Shown: piece by piece, positions 57,582 through 64,000 of the stretch
Numbering within the stretch: position 1 is the stretch's first letter
Layout of the letters: each line of letters begins with the position of its first letter
From: Streptomyces rubrogriseus
GTDB taxonomy: Bacteria; Actinomycetota; Actinomycetes; Streptomycetales; Streptomycetaceae
NCBI RefSeq assembly: GCF_027947575.1
Contig: NZ_CP116256.1
Span: 2,728,001 to 2,792,000 of the forward strand
Reading direction: 5' to 3'
DNA length: 64,000 nucleotides
Made by a program: the position numbers and the translations under genes
The notes under the pieces: generated by a model
What the model was told of the DNA's origin: nothing
Databases searched by the model: none
Seen by the model: the letters and a program-made list of their open reading frames with translations, nothing else

Positions 57582-58322
57582 ATGGCACGGCCCATCACGG
57601 TGGTCACCGGCGGCAGCCGGGGGATCGGAGCGGCGACCTGTCTGCGCCTCGCGGCGGACGGCCACGACGTCGTCGTGGGCTACGCGCGCGACTCGACGGC
57701 CGCCGAGACGGTCGTGGCAGGGGTGCGCGACGCGGGCGGCCGGGGAGTCGCGGTGCGCGCGGACACGTCCGTCGAGGCCGAGGTCGAGCGGCTCTTCGAC
57801 GTGGCGGAGGAGCGGCTGGGTCCGGTCACGGGGCTGGTCAACAACGCGGCCGTGACCGGCCCGCTGGGACGGCTCGCCGACAGCGACACCGCGGACCTGC
57901 GCCGGGTCCTCGACGTCAATCTGCTGGGCGTGCTGCTGTGCGCCCGGCGGGCGGCGCGCCTGATGACGCCGCGGGGGAGCGGTGCGATCGTGAACGTGTC
58001 GTCGGGTGCCGCGACCCTCGGCAGCCCGGGGGAGTACGTGCACTACGCGGCGAGCAAGGCCGGTGTCGACGCGCTGACACTGGGCCTGGCCAAGGAACTC
58101 GGCCCGGACGGGATCCGGGTCAACGCCGTCGCACCCGGGGTGATCGACACCGAGATGCACGCGGCGGCGGGCGACGCCGGCCGGGCGGCGCGGATGGGGG
58201 CGGCGGTGCCGATGGGGCGTGCGGGCCGGGCGGAGGAGATCGCCGCGGCGATCTCCTGGCTGCTGTCGCCCGAGGCGTCGTACACGACGGGGACGGTGCT
58301 CCGGGTGGCGGGCGGACGCTGA
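57582..58322 (+). CDS. SDR-family oxidoreductase
   Basis: A 246-residue NAD(P)-dependent reductase: TGGSRGIGAATCLRLAADGH, NNAAVTGPLGRL, VNVSSGAATLGSPGEYVHYA (catalytic Ser, Tyr; Lys in AASKAG), APGVIDTEMH. It is FabG-like but with no clear substrate. ATG 57582 has GGAGG in the preceding bases. It has its own promoter and palindrome, so it is regulated separately. The next gene faces it after a short GC-rich gap. Confidence 0.9.
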   Translation: MARPITVVTGGSRGIGAATCLRLAADGHDVVVGYARDSTAAETVVAGVRDAGGRGVAVRADTSVEAEVERLFDVAEERLGPVTGLVNNAAVTGPLGRLADSDTADLRRVLDVNLLGVLLCARRAARLMTPRGSGAIVNVSSGAATLGSPGEYVHYAASKAGVDALTLGLAKELGPDGIRVNAVAPGVIDTEMHAAAGDAGRAARMGAAVPMGRAGRAEEIAAAISWLLSPEASYTTGTVLRVAGGR

Positions 58323-58401
58323 CCGAAGCCGGGGACGGGGCCGTCCGCGCGGCGGGCCGTCCGCGCGGCGGGGCGGCCCCGCGGCGGGGCCGCCCCGCGG
58401 C

Positions 58402-58581
58402 TCAGGCCGCCTCGATGACCTCGCCGCGGATCGCGGTCGCCCACTCGACCACCAGCAGCTCGTACTCCACGCGCTCCTGCGCGGACAGGGTCCCGCCCGC
58501 GCGCCGCCACAGCGCGCGGATCTGATCGTTCAGTTCCGCGGCGGACCGCACGGAACCAGGCGTCACGTAATCGGGGGACAT
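58402..58581 (-). CDS. Small hypothetical protein, 59 residues
   Basis: MSPDYVTPGSVRSAAELNDQ then IRALWRRAGGTLSAQERVEY, ELLVVEWATAIRGEVIEAA: an alpha-helical, acidic small protein of unknown function. Codon composition is fully genomic. ATG 58581 lacks a strong ribosome site; ATG 58611 would add ten residues. It lies just downstream of the uppP remnant on the same strand. Confidence 0.7.
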   Translation of the reverse strand: MSPDYVTPGSVRSAAELNDQIRALWRRAGGTLSAQERVEYELLVVEWATAIRGEVIEAA

Positions 58582-58644
58582 GCCGACAAGCCTAGGGGCA
58601 AGCACTGACACTGCGCTACCGGACGGCTACACAAGCGGTTCGCC

Positions 58645-58782
58645 TCAGCCGGCGGACTCCGCGGCGTGCGGGCTGAGTACCCCCGCCGCCACCAGGGCGA
58701 TGATGACGACGCCGAGCGCGATGCGGTACCAGACGAACGGCATGAAGCTCTTGGTGGAGATGAACTTCATGAACCAGTACAT
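58645..58782 (-). pseudogene. uppP: Undecaprenyl-diphosphatase gene, 3' remnant cut off by element insertion
   Basis: Only the last 45 codons are present: YWFMKFISTKSFMPFVWYRI, then ALGVVIIALVAAGVLSPHAAE. This is the C-terminal end of UppP/BacA, the enzyme that recycles undecaprenyl carrier lipid for cell-wall synthesis. The frame has no natural start; just beyond 58782 the sequence becomes the end of an integrase gene. The rest of uppP must lie at the far end of the element, beyond the window. Whether the element carries a replacement for these codons there cannot be seen. Confidence 0.85.
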
Positions 58783-58784
58783 CA
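58745..58784. other. Probable attachment-site junction (attL)
   Basis: The transition from uppP codons to the integrase stop (TGA at 58782-58784) lies here. The recombination core should be within the uppP-like bases 58745-58781, because the sequence up to TGGTTCATGAAGTTCATC still reads as UppP. The exact core can only be fixed by comparing with the other end. Confidence 0.6.
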
Positions 58785-60176
58785 GTCGGCACTCTCGGCC
58801 GCTGTGACCTGCCGCTTCCACCACCCGGCAAGGCCCTCTGGGAGAGAACTGGGAGAACCTGGCGACTTCTCCCACTCGGTCTCCCGAACGAAGCGCAAAA
58901 ACCGCTCCTGCAACGAATCCATCATCCGCTGCTCCATCGCCGTTGTCACGTTCGCGTACAGACCCTCAACTCCCGCCACCTCGTGACCCATGCGCGTCTC
59001 GACCGCGATCCGCGAGTGCTCGCCACCCGCTTCGTCGATCCACTCCTTCGCCCCGTGCCGCAGCAGGTACAGCCGCTTGCTGGCGTAGGCGGTTTTGGGC
59101 AGCGCAGGGACAGGCCGGCGTGAGGTGACCTTCTGGGGCTGCCCGAGCCGGATCCTCTCGAACTCCGGTGACGCGTCACGACCGTCGGCGATGGGCCGCC
59201 AGTAGTGGTAGGTGAAGTTCGCGTTCGCCAGCAGCCCGCCCGCGATCGACCGGAACACGTACTCGCCGTCGTGGCTGTCGACGAGTAGCTCCAGCAGCTC
59301 CGCCAGGAACGGCGGCACGACCAACGTCCGCCTGCTCTCGTACTTCGGCGGGAACAGCTTCAGCGCACCCTTCTCCCGCTGATGCTGCCACTGCACGCGG
59401 ATCGCCGGCATCAGGTCGGTCCCGTACCGCTTGAGGTCGTCGGCGTGCCGCTCCTGGCGGTCCTCCTCGTCCGGGTCGTCCAGCGGGTCGCAGGCGGGCC
59501 AGGCGGGGTGGCAGTAGACGCGGCGCAGCGCGTACAGCTCGGCGGGCCGCATGCCGGTGCAGGCCATCGTCCACACGAAGACGAAGCCGTCCAGGCCCCA
59601 GAAGGCGAGCGCGTTGCAGGCGAGCTGGTGGACGTCCTCGATGCGCATCTCGCGCTTCCGCTCGCGCGGCTTCTTCTTGTACCGGCCGCGGCGCTGCTTC
59701 TTCCCCTTGGGCACCGGGGACGTCTTGCGGAGCTCGTCGCCGACGGCGTCGTCCATGAGCATGGAGAAGACGGTGAGGATCTCCTCCCCGTACTTGTCGC
59801 CCACGTTGGGCAGTGCTGTGAGCTGCTTCTTCCAGGCCCGGTAGGTGGACGGCTGGATGTCGGCGATGGCGGTCTCGCCCCACCGCGGCACGATGTACAG
59901 CCGCAGCATGGACCGGATGGCCTTGTCCCGCAGGTGCCCGACGTCGAGGGTGTCGACCCAGGTCTTCGCGTATCCGCCGACGGTGGTGGCGCCGTCGCGG
60001 CGGGAGATGTAGTCGTCGTTGCGGATCTCGGCTTCTCGGTCGAGGCCGTAGTTCTTGGCTACGGTCTCGTCGGTGAAGCCGCCCTTCTGGTCATAGATCC
60101 ACTTGCCGCGGTCGTCTTTCTGTCGCGTGTTCCAGACGACTCTGCAGGTGTTCCCGCGCCACTCGGTGTAGGCCAT
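58782..60176 (-). CDS. int: Tyrosine recombinase integrase of the mobile element
   Basis: A 464-residue site-specific recombinase. The N-terminus has an AP2-like DNA-binding part (MAYTEWRGNTCRVVW), then a SAM-like core-binding domain (TTVGGYAKTWVDTLDVGHLR). The catalytic domain shows the first Arg in ACTGMRPAELYAL, the second Arg in LYLLRHGAKEW, MGH, and the nucleophile Tyr in GLYANVT. The usual His of HxxR is replaced by Tyr (YLLR). The gene abuts uppP, matching the attachment site. Base composition is slightly lower in GC than the flanks. Confidence 0.9.
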   Translation of the reverse strand: MAYTEWRGNTCRVVWNTRQKDDRGKWIYDQKGGFTDETVAKNYGLDREAEIRNDDYISRRDGATTVGGYAKTWVDTLDVGHLRDKAIRSMLRLYIVPRWGETAIADIQPSTYRAWKKQLTALPNVGDKYGEEILTVFSMLMDDAVGDELRKTSPVPKGKKQRRGRYKKKPRERKREMRIEDVHQLACNALAFWGLDGFVFVWTMACTGMRPAELYALRRVYCHPAWPACDPLDDPDEEDRQERHADDLKRYGTDLMPAIRVQWQHQREKGALKLFPPKYESRRTLVVPPFLAELLELLVDSHDGEYVFRSIAGGLLANANFTYHYWRPIADGRDASPEFERIRLGQPQKVTSRRPVPALPKTAYASKRLYLLRHGAKEWIDEAGGEHSRIAVETRMGHEVAGVEGLYANVTTAMEQRMMDSLQERFLRFVRETEWEKSPGSPSSLPEGLAGWWKRQVTAAESAD

Positions 60177-60248
60177 GTTCTGCCCCTTGGGTGCTGGTGC
60201 GGGTGGCCGGCTGGCACCCCTGCCGCCGGCCCCGCCGCTGCGGCTGCG

Positions 60249-60446
60249 CTACGTGTGCTGGCCGATGATGCAGGCCTTGCACGAGGCGCAGTCGCCTCCT
60301 TGACGCTTGATCAGGTCGGAGACGGTGCGTCGTGCTTGTGCATCGTGCTCGACCCGAGGCGTCGCAACACACACGATTCTCCCAGCTATTCGACCTTGGA
60401 AGCCGTAGAAGCCGGGTCCGAGGTCGAGCATGAGCATGTCGTGCAT
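60249..60446 (-). CDS. Small Cys-containing protein of the element, 65 residues
   Basis: MHDMLMLDLGPGFYGFQGRI, then AGRIVCVATPRVEHDAQARR, ending GGDCASCKACIIGQHT with a C-x2-C-x2-C cluster that could bind metal. ATG 60446 has a good GGGGGAG site. It precedes int on the same strand and may be a recombination directionality factor or small regulator; there is no clear homology. A less GC-rich spacer (60447-60594) lies upstream and should contain its promoter. Confidence 0.62.
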   Translation of the reverse strand: MHDMLMLDLGPGFYGFQGRIAGRIVCVATPRVEHDAQARRTVSDLIKRQGGDCASCKACIIGQHT

Positions 60447-60594
60447 GGGCTCCCCCTTTCGGGTGAGAGGGAACCTCCCAAGTACTAGGCGATGCTGCCA
60501 TGCTGACGAACGGTTGTGACCGGGTTCGCCCTAAGTGACGACAGTTCAATAGGTAACGAAACGATAAACGGAAATGGTTGTACGAACAGGGCGA

Positions 60595-61038
60595 TCAATC
60601 GCGGTCAATTCCGCGCTTTTCCCAGCGTTCGAGCACCTTCTCCACTACCTGCCGCTTCAGCTCACGGATCTCAGCGGCCGTCATGGTGTCACTGATCGCA
60701 ACCGCCGCGTCCTGTACGACGTCCCCGACATCCTCTGCGAGATCCTCGGCGCGGACCGGTGAGAACACGGCCGCTGGGGTGGCGGGTTCGACAAGGGTGG
60801 CCGCAGTGGCCCCGCCCAGGATGTCGAGGCAACTGCCCGCCGCCCACTCCAGAACGGGCTCGATCTTCGTGTACGTGGTCTCTCGCACCGGCAGGCCGTC
60901 TTCGACCTTGCTGTAGGTGTTCACCTGCAGCCCGGCCCGCCGAGCGACGTCGACTTTGTGCAGCTTGAGTTCGGATCGTCGCTTAATGATCAGGCTTGCG
61001 AGCCTCTGAAGTGCATCTTCGTCATGTCGGGGTGCCAT
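60595..61038 (-). CDS. XRE-family helix-turn-helix regulator (element repressor)
   Basis: A protein of about 147 residues with an N-terminal HTH (RRSELKLHKVDVARRAGLQV, NTYSKVEDGLPVRETTYTKI) and a C-terminal helical part ending ERWEKRGIDRD. It diverges from a second XRE gene across about 175 bases of repeated motifs, the layout of a phage-type switch. ATG 61038 is given; an upstream ATG at 61050 is possible. It probably represses the element's transfer or excision genes. Confidence 0.8.
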   Translation of the reverse strand: MAPRHDEDALQRLASLIIKRRSELKLHKVDVARRAGLQVNTYSKVEDGLPVRETTYTKIEPVLEWAAGSCLDILGGATAATLVEPATPAAVFSPVRAEDLAEDVGDVVQDAAVAISDTMTAAEIRELKRQVVEKVLERWEKRGIDRD

Positions 61039-61062
61039 GCGCCACATCATCGCAGGACCACG

Positions 61063-61194
61063 TAGGAACAGCTAGGAACACCTGCGTTTCTGTCCTGAAT
61101 CGCAACCCGGCTACGCGCGGAAGCGATCACATGACTGCGCGTATCTACGAGTTCACGCATGTTACTACGAGGTAGCGGTAGCGAAGGCTCGTAG
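61063..61194. promoter_or_regulatory. Switch region with repeated motifs between divergent XRE genes
   Basis: TAGGAACA occurs twice with 10-base spacing (61063-61070, 61073-61080). CTACGAG occurs at 61145-61151 and 61165-61171 and is inverted as CTCGTAG at 61188-61194. These are the kind of sites that a CI/Cro-like pair would share. TAGATT (61202-61207) is a -10 that would give a leaderless mRNA for the plus-strand gene. Confidence 0.55.
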
Positions 61195-61213
61195 AAACAC
61201 GTAGATTCTCTTC

Positions 61214-61456
61214 ATGGAAAGACCCCCAGCCACCTACCAGGTGCACGGTCCGTCCCTGCGTAAGCGGCGGATGGCCCAAGGCCTCACAGTCCAGGAAGCC
61301 GCCGACAAGGCCGGCATCTCCCGCAGCTACCTCCAGCGGCTGGAAACAGGCATCCGGGAGCGGATGGGGCCCAAGCGCTACACCCGGCTCCGCACAGCCC
61401 TCAACGCGACAGACGCCCAGCTCTGTCCACCCCACATACCCTCTGAAGGAAGGTGA
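61214..61456 (+). CDS. XRE-family helix-turn-helix protein (Cro-like)
   Basis: An 80-residue DNA-binding protein with a complete HTH: SLRKRRMAQGLTVQEAADKA and GISRSYLQRLETGIRERM. It has no ribosome site; ATG lies 6 bases after TAGATT, so translation is probably leaderless. It is the first gene of the rightward operon and probably opposes the divergent repressor. Confidence 0.83.
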   Translation: MERPPATYQVHGPSLRKRRMAQGLTVQEAADKAGISRSYLQRLETGIRERMGPKRYTRLRTALNATDAQLCPPHIPSEGR

Positions 61457-61458
61457 CC

Positions 61459-61746
61459 ATGTCCACCCCCAACGTCACCCCCATCGACGTCGACTCGATG
61501 ATGCGCCGTGACGGCTACGTCAAGCCCAAGGAAGCAGCCCGCGCCCTCGGTTGCGGTGAGCGGTGGCTGCTCGACGGCCTCAACAAGCACGGCTTCCCCC
61601 ACACCCGCATGGGCCGCGCCAAGTGGCTCAACGAGGACCACATCCGGGAGATCCGCTCCCTGTGCGAGGTGCCGGCCGACCGCGCCAAGATCTCGCGCCT
61701 TCGCCGCGCCTCGACCAAGCCGAGGCCCGCCCGCGCCGCTGCCTGA
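61459..61746 (+). CDS. Excisionase-like helix-turn-helix protein
   Basis: A 95-residue protein: RRDGYVKPKEAARALGCGER, WLLDGLNKHGFPHTRMGRAK, WLNEDHIREIRSLC. This is the MerR/excisionase-type HTH used by Xis proteins of actinobacterial integrative elements. ATG 61459 has AAGGAAGG upstream. It starts 2 bases after the stop of the preceding regulator gene. Confidence 0.78.
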   Translation: MSTPNVTPIDVDSMMRRDGYVKPKEAARALGCGERWLLDGLNKHGFPHTRMGRAKWLNEDHIREIRSLCEVPADRAKISRLRRASTKPRPARAAA

Positions 61747-61837
61747 CCGGCAACGCAAAGAGGCCGCCGCGACCCGCTAAGCCCGCGACGACCTCACGCT
61801 CCACCCCATCCAGAGCACGCAACGAAAGGGGCTTCAC

Positions 61838-62080
61838 GTGCCTCGATCTTCTCAGACCCCGCCGCCCGGCAGCGCGCATTACCGCCTGCTGGCCCTGCTC
61901 GACCGCTACAGCGACCCGCAGGGGAAGCTCGACGCCTACCTCGCCGAGAAGCTGCGCACGATCGTGGACACGATCGAGGCGGTCAACCCCGACCGCAGCG
62001 AGGACTTCTCCGAGGGCGTCGACTGGACGCTCGACCGCCTCCGCTCGCTGATCGGCGACCTGTCCGGCGGTGCCCGATGA
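61838..62080 (+). CDS. Small element protein, 80 residues
   Basis: A helical, acidic protein: HYRLLALLDRYSDPQGKLDA, YLAEKLRTIVDTIEAVNPDR, VDWTLDRLRSLIGDLSGGAR. Function unknown. GTG 61838 follows GAAAGGGG. Its stop overlaps the next start (ATGA), the first of a chain of coupled small genes. Confidence 0.7.
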   Translation: MPRSSQTPPPGSAHYRLLALLDRYSDPQGKLDAYLAEKLRTIVDTIEAVNPDRSEDFSEGVDWTLDRLRSLIGDLSGGAR

Positions 62081-62532
62081 GCGCGCGCGTCGAGTCCTCC
62101 GCCCGTCTGTCTCCGGAGCGCGAGGCCGAGATCGCAGCCCGTGCGGAAGCTGCCACCCCGGGGCCGTGGGAGGCCAACGCAGAGTACGGCGCCCACTTCT
62201 ACGCCTATCTGGGCGGTCCGTACCTCCTCGGTGTCGGCACACTCAACTTCGGTGAGGGCAGTGCCGCCGAGGCCGACAAGGCACTCACCGTCAACGCCCG
62301 CGAGGACATCCGACAACTCCTCGCCGAGCTGGCCGCGGTCCGCGCCGAACGCGACCAGGCAGAGACGCGGGTGCGGAAGCAGATCGCCGACGACCTGCAC
62401 CGGGCCGAATTGCCGTCGTTCCCTCGTGACGAGAGCCCCGAACTGGCGGCCAAGACAGTCCGATCCGTCGATGTCCGTATCGCCAACTGGGGCGACACCG
62501 CTGCGTACTGGGTGCCGAAGGACGGTGCCTGA
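62077..62532 (+). CDS. Phage/element hypothetical protein, 151 residues
   Basis: It begins SARVESSARLSPEREAEIAA and contains AATPGPWEANAEYGAHFYAY and a coiled-coil-like stretch RQLLAELAAVRAERDQAETR. Proteins beginning LSPEREAEI...ATPGPW are common in Streptomyces phages and elements, function unknown. ATG 62077 is coupled to the previous gene and its stop touches the next start (TGATG). Confidence 0.72.
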   Translation: MSARVESSARLSPEREAEIAARAEAATPGPWEANAEYGAHFYAYLGGPYLLGVGTLNFGEGSAAEADKALTVNAREDIRQLLAELAAVRAERDQAETRVRKQIADDLHRAELPSFPRDESPELAAKTVRSVDVRIANWGDTAAYWVPKDGA

Positions 62533-62747
62533 TGGACGCCGACACCTTCAACGCCCTGTTCAAGGTCGGTACTCCGGTCCGGGTGTTCCCGAACACCCGC
62601 GAGGACGGATCGCGGATCACCCGCACCCGCACGCCCGCCGTCCAGGTGATGCACGGTCTCGCCGTCGTCCACGTCGACGGCATCCGCTGCGCCTTCAACA
62701 CCCGATACGTCGACATCCTGCCCGACAACTATCCCGTGGAGGCGTGA
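62532..62747 (+). CDS. Small element protein, 71 residues
   Basis: DADTFNALFKVGTPVRVFPN, then ITRTRTPAVQVMHGLAVVHV and DGIRCAFNTRYVDILPDNYP. It looks like a small beta-rich domain, perhaps a phage-type accessory protein. It overlaps the preceding and following genes by one base each. Function unknown. Confidence 0.68.
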   Translation: MDADTFNALFKVGTPVRVFPNTREDGSRITRTRTPAVQVMHGLAVVHVDGIRCAFNTRYVDILPDNYPVEA

Positions 62748-62995
62748 TGGCTGCCGACATCTACGGCGCGCTCACCGTCGACCTGAACGACGCCCCAATC
62801 CGCACCGAGACCGGCCGCGACCTGTTCGGCAAGCCCATGGCCCGCCTCGTCATCGGCGAGAACTACCGGACCATCGCGATCACCGTGTCCAACTCCACCC
62901 CGGCGAAGGTCGCCGAACTCGCCGAAGCCGCCGCCCAGCTCGCTGCCTGCGCCGAACAGATGGCCCGCCTCGCCAGCCTCCCGGAGGTGGCGTGA
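62747..62995 (+). CDS. Small element protein, 82 residues
   Basis: AADIYGALTVDLNDAPIRTE, LVIGENYRTIAITVSNSTPA and a C-terminal helix rich in Ala (KVAELAEAAAQLAACAEQMA). Function unknown. ATG 62747 overlaps the previous stop by one base. It belongs to the coupled cassette. Confidence 0.68.
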   Translation: MAADIYGALTVDLNDAPIRTETGRDLFGKPMARLVIGENYRTIAITVSNSTPAKVAELAEAAAQLAACAEQMARLASLPEVA

Positions 62996-63258
62996 TGACC
63001 ACCTACCTGCATGACGGCGTCCGCTTCGACCTGACCGTCACCCACACCGATGTGACCGGCGTCGAGTGGCAGTGGTCCGGCGCCTGGAACGAGGCCGGCG
63101 AACCGCTGATGGGGGCGACGGAGCAGGGCAGCAGCATCTTCCTGCCGCCGCTGATCTCCCTGCCCGACCTGTACCTGTGGCACGGGCCGCTCATCCCCAC
63201 CCCGCGCAAGGCCACCGCCAACATCTACCGACGCGTCCTCAGGCAGGCCGCAGCATGA
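62995..63258 (+). CDS. phiSA1p31-like protein, 87 residues
   Basis: It starts MTTYLHDGVRFDLTVTHTDV and continues GVEWQWSGAWNEAGEPLMG, LPDLYLWHGPLIPTPRKATA. I recognise the pattern of phiSA1p31-related proteins of Streptomyces phages and integrative elements; their activity is unknown. ATG 62995 overlaps the preceding stop. GTG 62992 would add one residue. Confidence 0.75.
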   Translation: MTTYLHDGVRFDLTVTHTDVTGVEWQWSGAWNEAGEPLMGATEQGSSIFLPPLISLPDLYLWHGPLIPTPRKATANIYRRVLRQAAA

Positions 63259-63467
63259 CCGGCCCGGTCCCGTCCCGCCTGTCGCCCACGGCGGGGCTGG
63301 TCAACGCCATGGCCCGCCTCTACATCCGCCGCGCTGTCCCGTTCATCGCCATCCAGGAACAGCAGCTCGACGAAGCCCGCAACGAACGAGCACGACTCCG
63401 CACCGCGGCCAGCTTCCGCGAATCACGAGCAGCCGGCTACATCGACGACGACCTGGAGGGGCCGTGA
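63255..63467 (+). CDS. Small element protein, 70 residues
   Basis: TGPVPSRLSPTAGLVNAMAR, then LYIRRAVPFIAIQEQQLDEA, a basic N-terminal half and a helical C-terminal half. Function unknown. ATG 63255 overlaps the preceding stop (ATGA) and its stop is shared with the next start (GTGA). Confidence 0.65.
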   Translation: MTGPVPSRLSPTAGLVNAMARLYIRRAVPFIAIQEQQLDEARNERARLRTAASFRESRAAGYIDDDLEGP

Positions 63468-63940
63468 GCATCGCCCAGGACTTCCGTACCCGAGCCAAGC
63501 ACCGCGGCCTCACCCCGTGGCAGCTGATCCAGAAGATCGGCCGGCTCGAGCGCGAGGCCGACAACCGCACCTGCCTGATGGTCGAGATGGCCACCCAGAT
63601 CGACGAGCTGACCGCCGAACGCAACCAGCTCGAGGAGCAGCTCGACACGGCGGCGATCGACCTGTCGACCGCACTCGACGACCTGCGGATCTCCCGCCAG
63701 GAAACCGCCCGCACCCAGGACGCCCTCACCGCGACGCAGGCGCAGCTCGCCAACGCGACCGCCGTCAGTGACCTGCCGCAGAACGTCGCCACCCAGCCCA
63801 TCCCGATCGTCGACCGATTCGGCAACGGCCCCGTCATCCGGATCGGCGCCTCGCCGCTCGCCACCACCGACCCCGTCCAGGTCCCGGCCACCTGGACGCG
63901 CGACGCCGACGAGGACACGGAGCCGCTCCCGGCCGCCTAG
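63464..63940 (+). CDS. Coiled-coil element protein, 158 residues
   Basis: RTRAKHRGLTPWQLIQKIGR (amphipathic helix) then a long coiled coil: MATQIDELTAERNQLEEQLD, TALDDLRISRQETARTQDAL, and a Pro/Asp-rich tail ending DEDTEPLPAA. Function unknown. GTG 63464 is coupled to the upstream gene. It is the last complete gene in the window. Confidence 0.72.
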   Translation: MSIAQDFRTRAKHRGLTPWQLIQKIGRLEREADNRTCLMVEMATQIDELTAERNQLEEQLDTAAIDLSTALDDLRISRQETARTQDALTATQAQLANATAVSDLPQNVATQPIPIVDRFGNGPVIRIGASPLATTDPVQVPATWTRDADEDTEPLPAA

Positions 63941-63942
63941 AC

Positions 63943-63980
63943 CGCCGCCCCGCCGGCCGAGACAGGTTGGCCGGGCGGCG
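63943..63980 (+). terminator. Possible hairpin after the element operon
   Basis: CGCCGCCC and GGCC pair with GGCCGGGCGGCG after a four-base bulge on the left arm. There is no T-run. It may end the small-gene operon, but the pairing is imperfect and the window stops soon after. Confidence 0.3.
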
Positions 63981-64000
63981 CACCACGCAAGAACCCCCCG

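Noticed and set aside
60177..60248. tRNA-like attachment site beside int
   Set aside because: No cloverleaf is visible. The uppP junction explains the integration site better.

Overview
The window is high-GC actinobacterial DNA with Streptomyces-type gene starts (many GTG, purine-rich ribosome sites, almost every third codon position G or C). It opens in the 3' half of a 23S rRNA gene, followed by 5S rRNA. No tRNA gene was recognised. Gene order and many proteins match what I remember of the core chromosome of Streptomyces coelicolor and relatives. That comparison is from memory and was not searched.

Region 1 (1-15.5 kb) is a conserved actinobacterial block. It runs: rRNA, CDP-alcohol phosphatidyltransferase, a two-domain mannose-1-phosphate guanylyltransferase whose mutase half has lost its catalytic motifs, DUF881 / small basic protein / DUF881 membrane proteins, a GarA-like FHA protein, a MerR regulator of the FtsR type, a DUF151 protein, a second MerR regulator, DNA polymerase IV, a PRC-barrel protein, and gcvP behind a tandem glycine riboswitch. 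The order parallels Mycobacterium tuberculosis Rv1822-Rv1832, except that gcvH is not here.

Region 2 (15.5-36 kb) holds regulators, transporters and small enzymes: a di-TOBE protein, a LacI regulator with a repeated candidate operator, a DUF5999 protein, a glutamate-cysteine ligase-family protein, a CPBP protease, PhzF, a histidine kinase/response regulator pair divergent from an ABC transporter with its own PadR repressor, three EamA/DMT exporters (one behind a 13-codon leader peptide), a MocR regulator divergent from a flavin oxidoreductase, and a LysR regulator divergent from an exporter. A Rieske lipoprotein and a PPOX protein form an ATGA-coupled pair.

Region 3 (36-58.6 kb) has secreted proteases, aminopeptidase P, a LAL-type LuxR regulator broken by two frameshifts, an RsbW-like ATPase, a HipA-like kinase coupled to DUF3037, two SDR/FabG enzymes, a peptide-binding lipoprotein, ung, a lipoprotein gene with a one-base frameshift, a TetR/monooxygenase divergon with two matching operators, a Gfo/Idh/MocA oxidoreductase overlapping lnt tail to tail, and another SDR.

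Region 4 (58.6 kb to the end) is the left part of an integrated mobile element. Its tyrosine recombinase gene abuts the last codons of uppP, so the element has inserted into the 3' end of that gene. Behind the integrase come a small Cys-rich protein, two divergent XRE regulators separated by repeated motifs, an excisionase-like protein, and a chain of overlapping small genes (one phiSA1p31-like) typical of Streptomyces phages and integrative elements. The far end of the element and the rest of uppP lie outside the window.

The sequence shows no CRISPR array and no transposase. The least explained parts are the small-gene cassette of the element, the leader-peptide-controlled exporter, the HipA-like/DUF3037 pair, and the two possible translation starts of the FHA protein.
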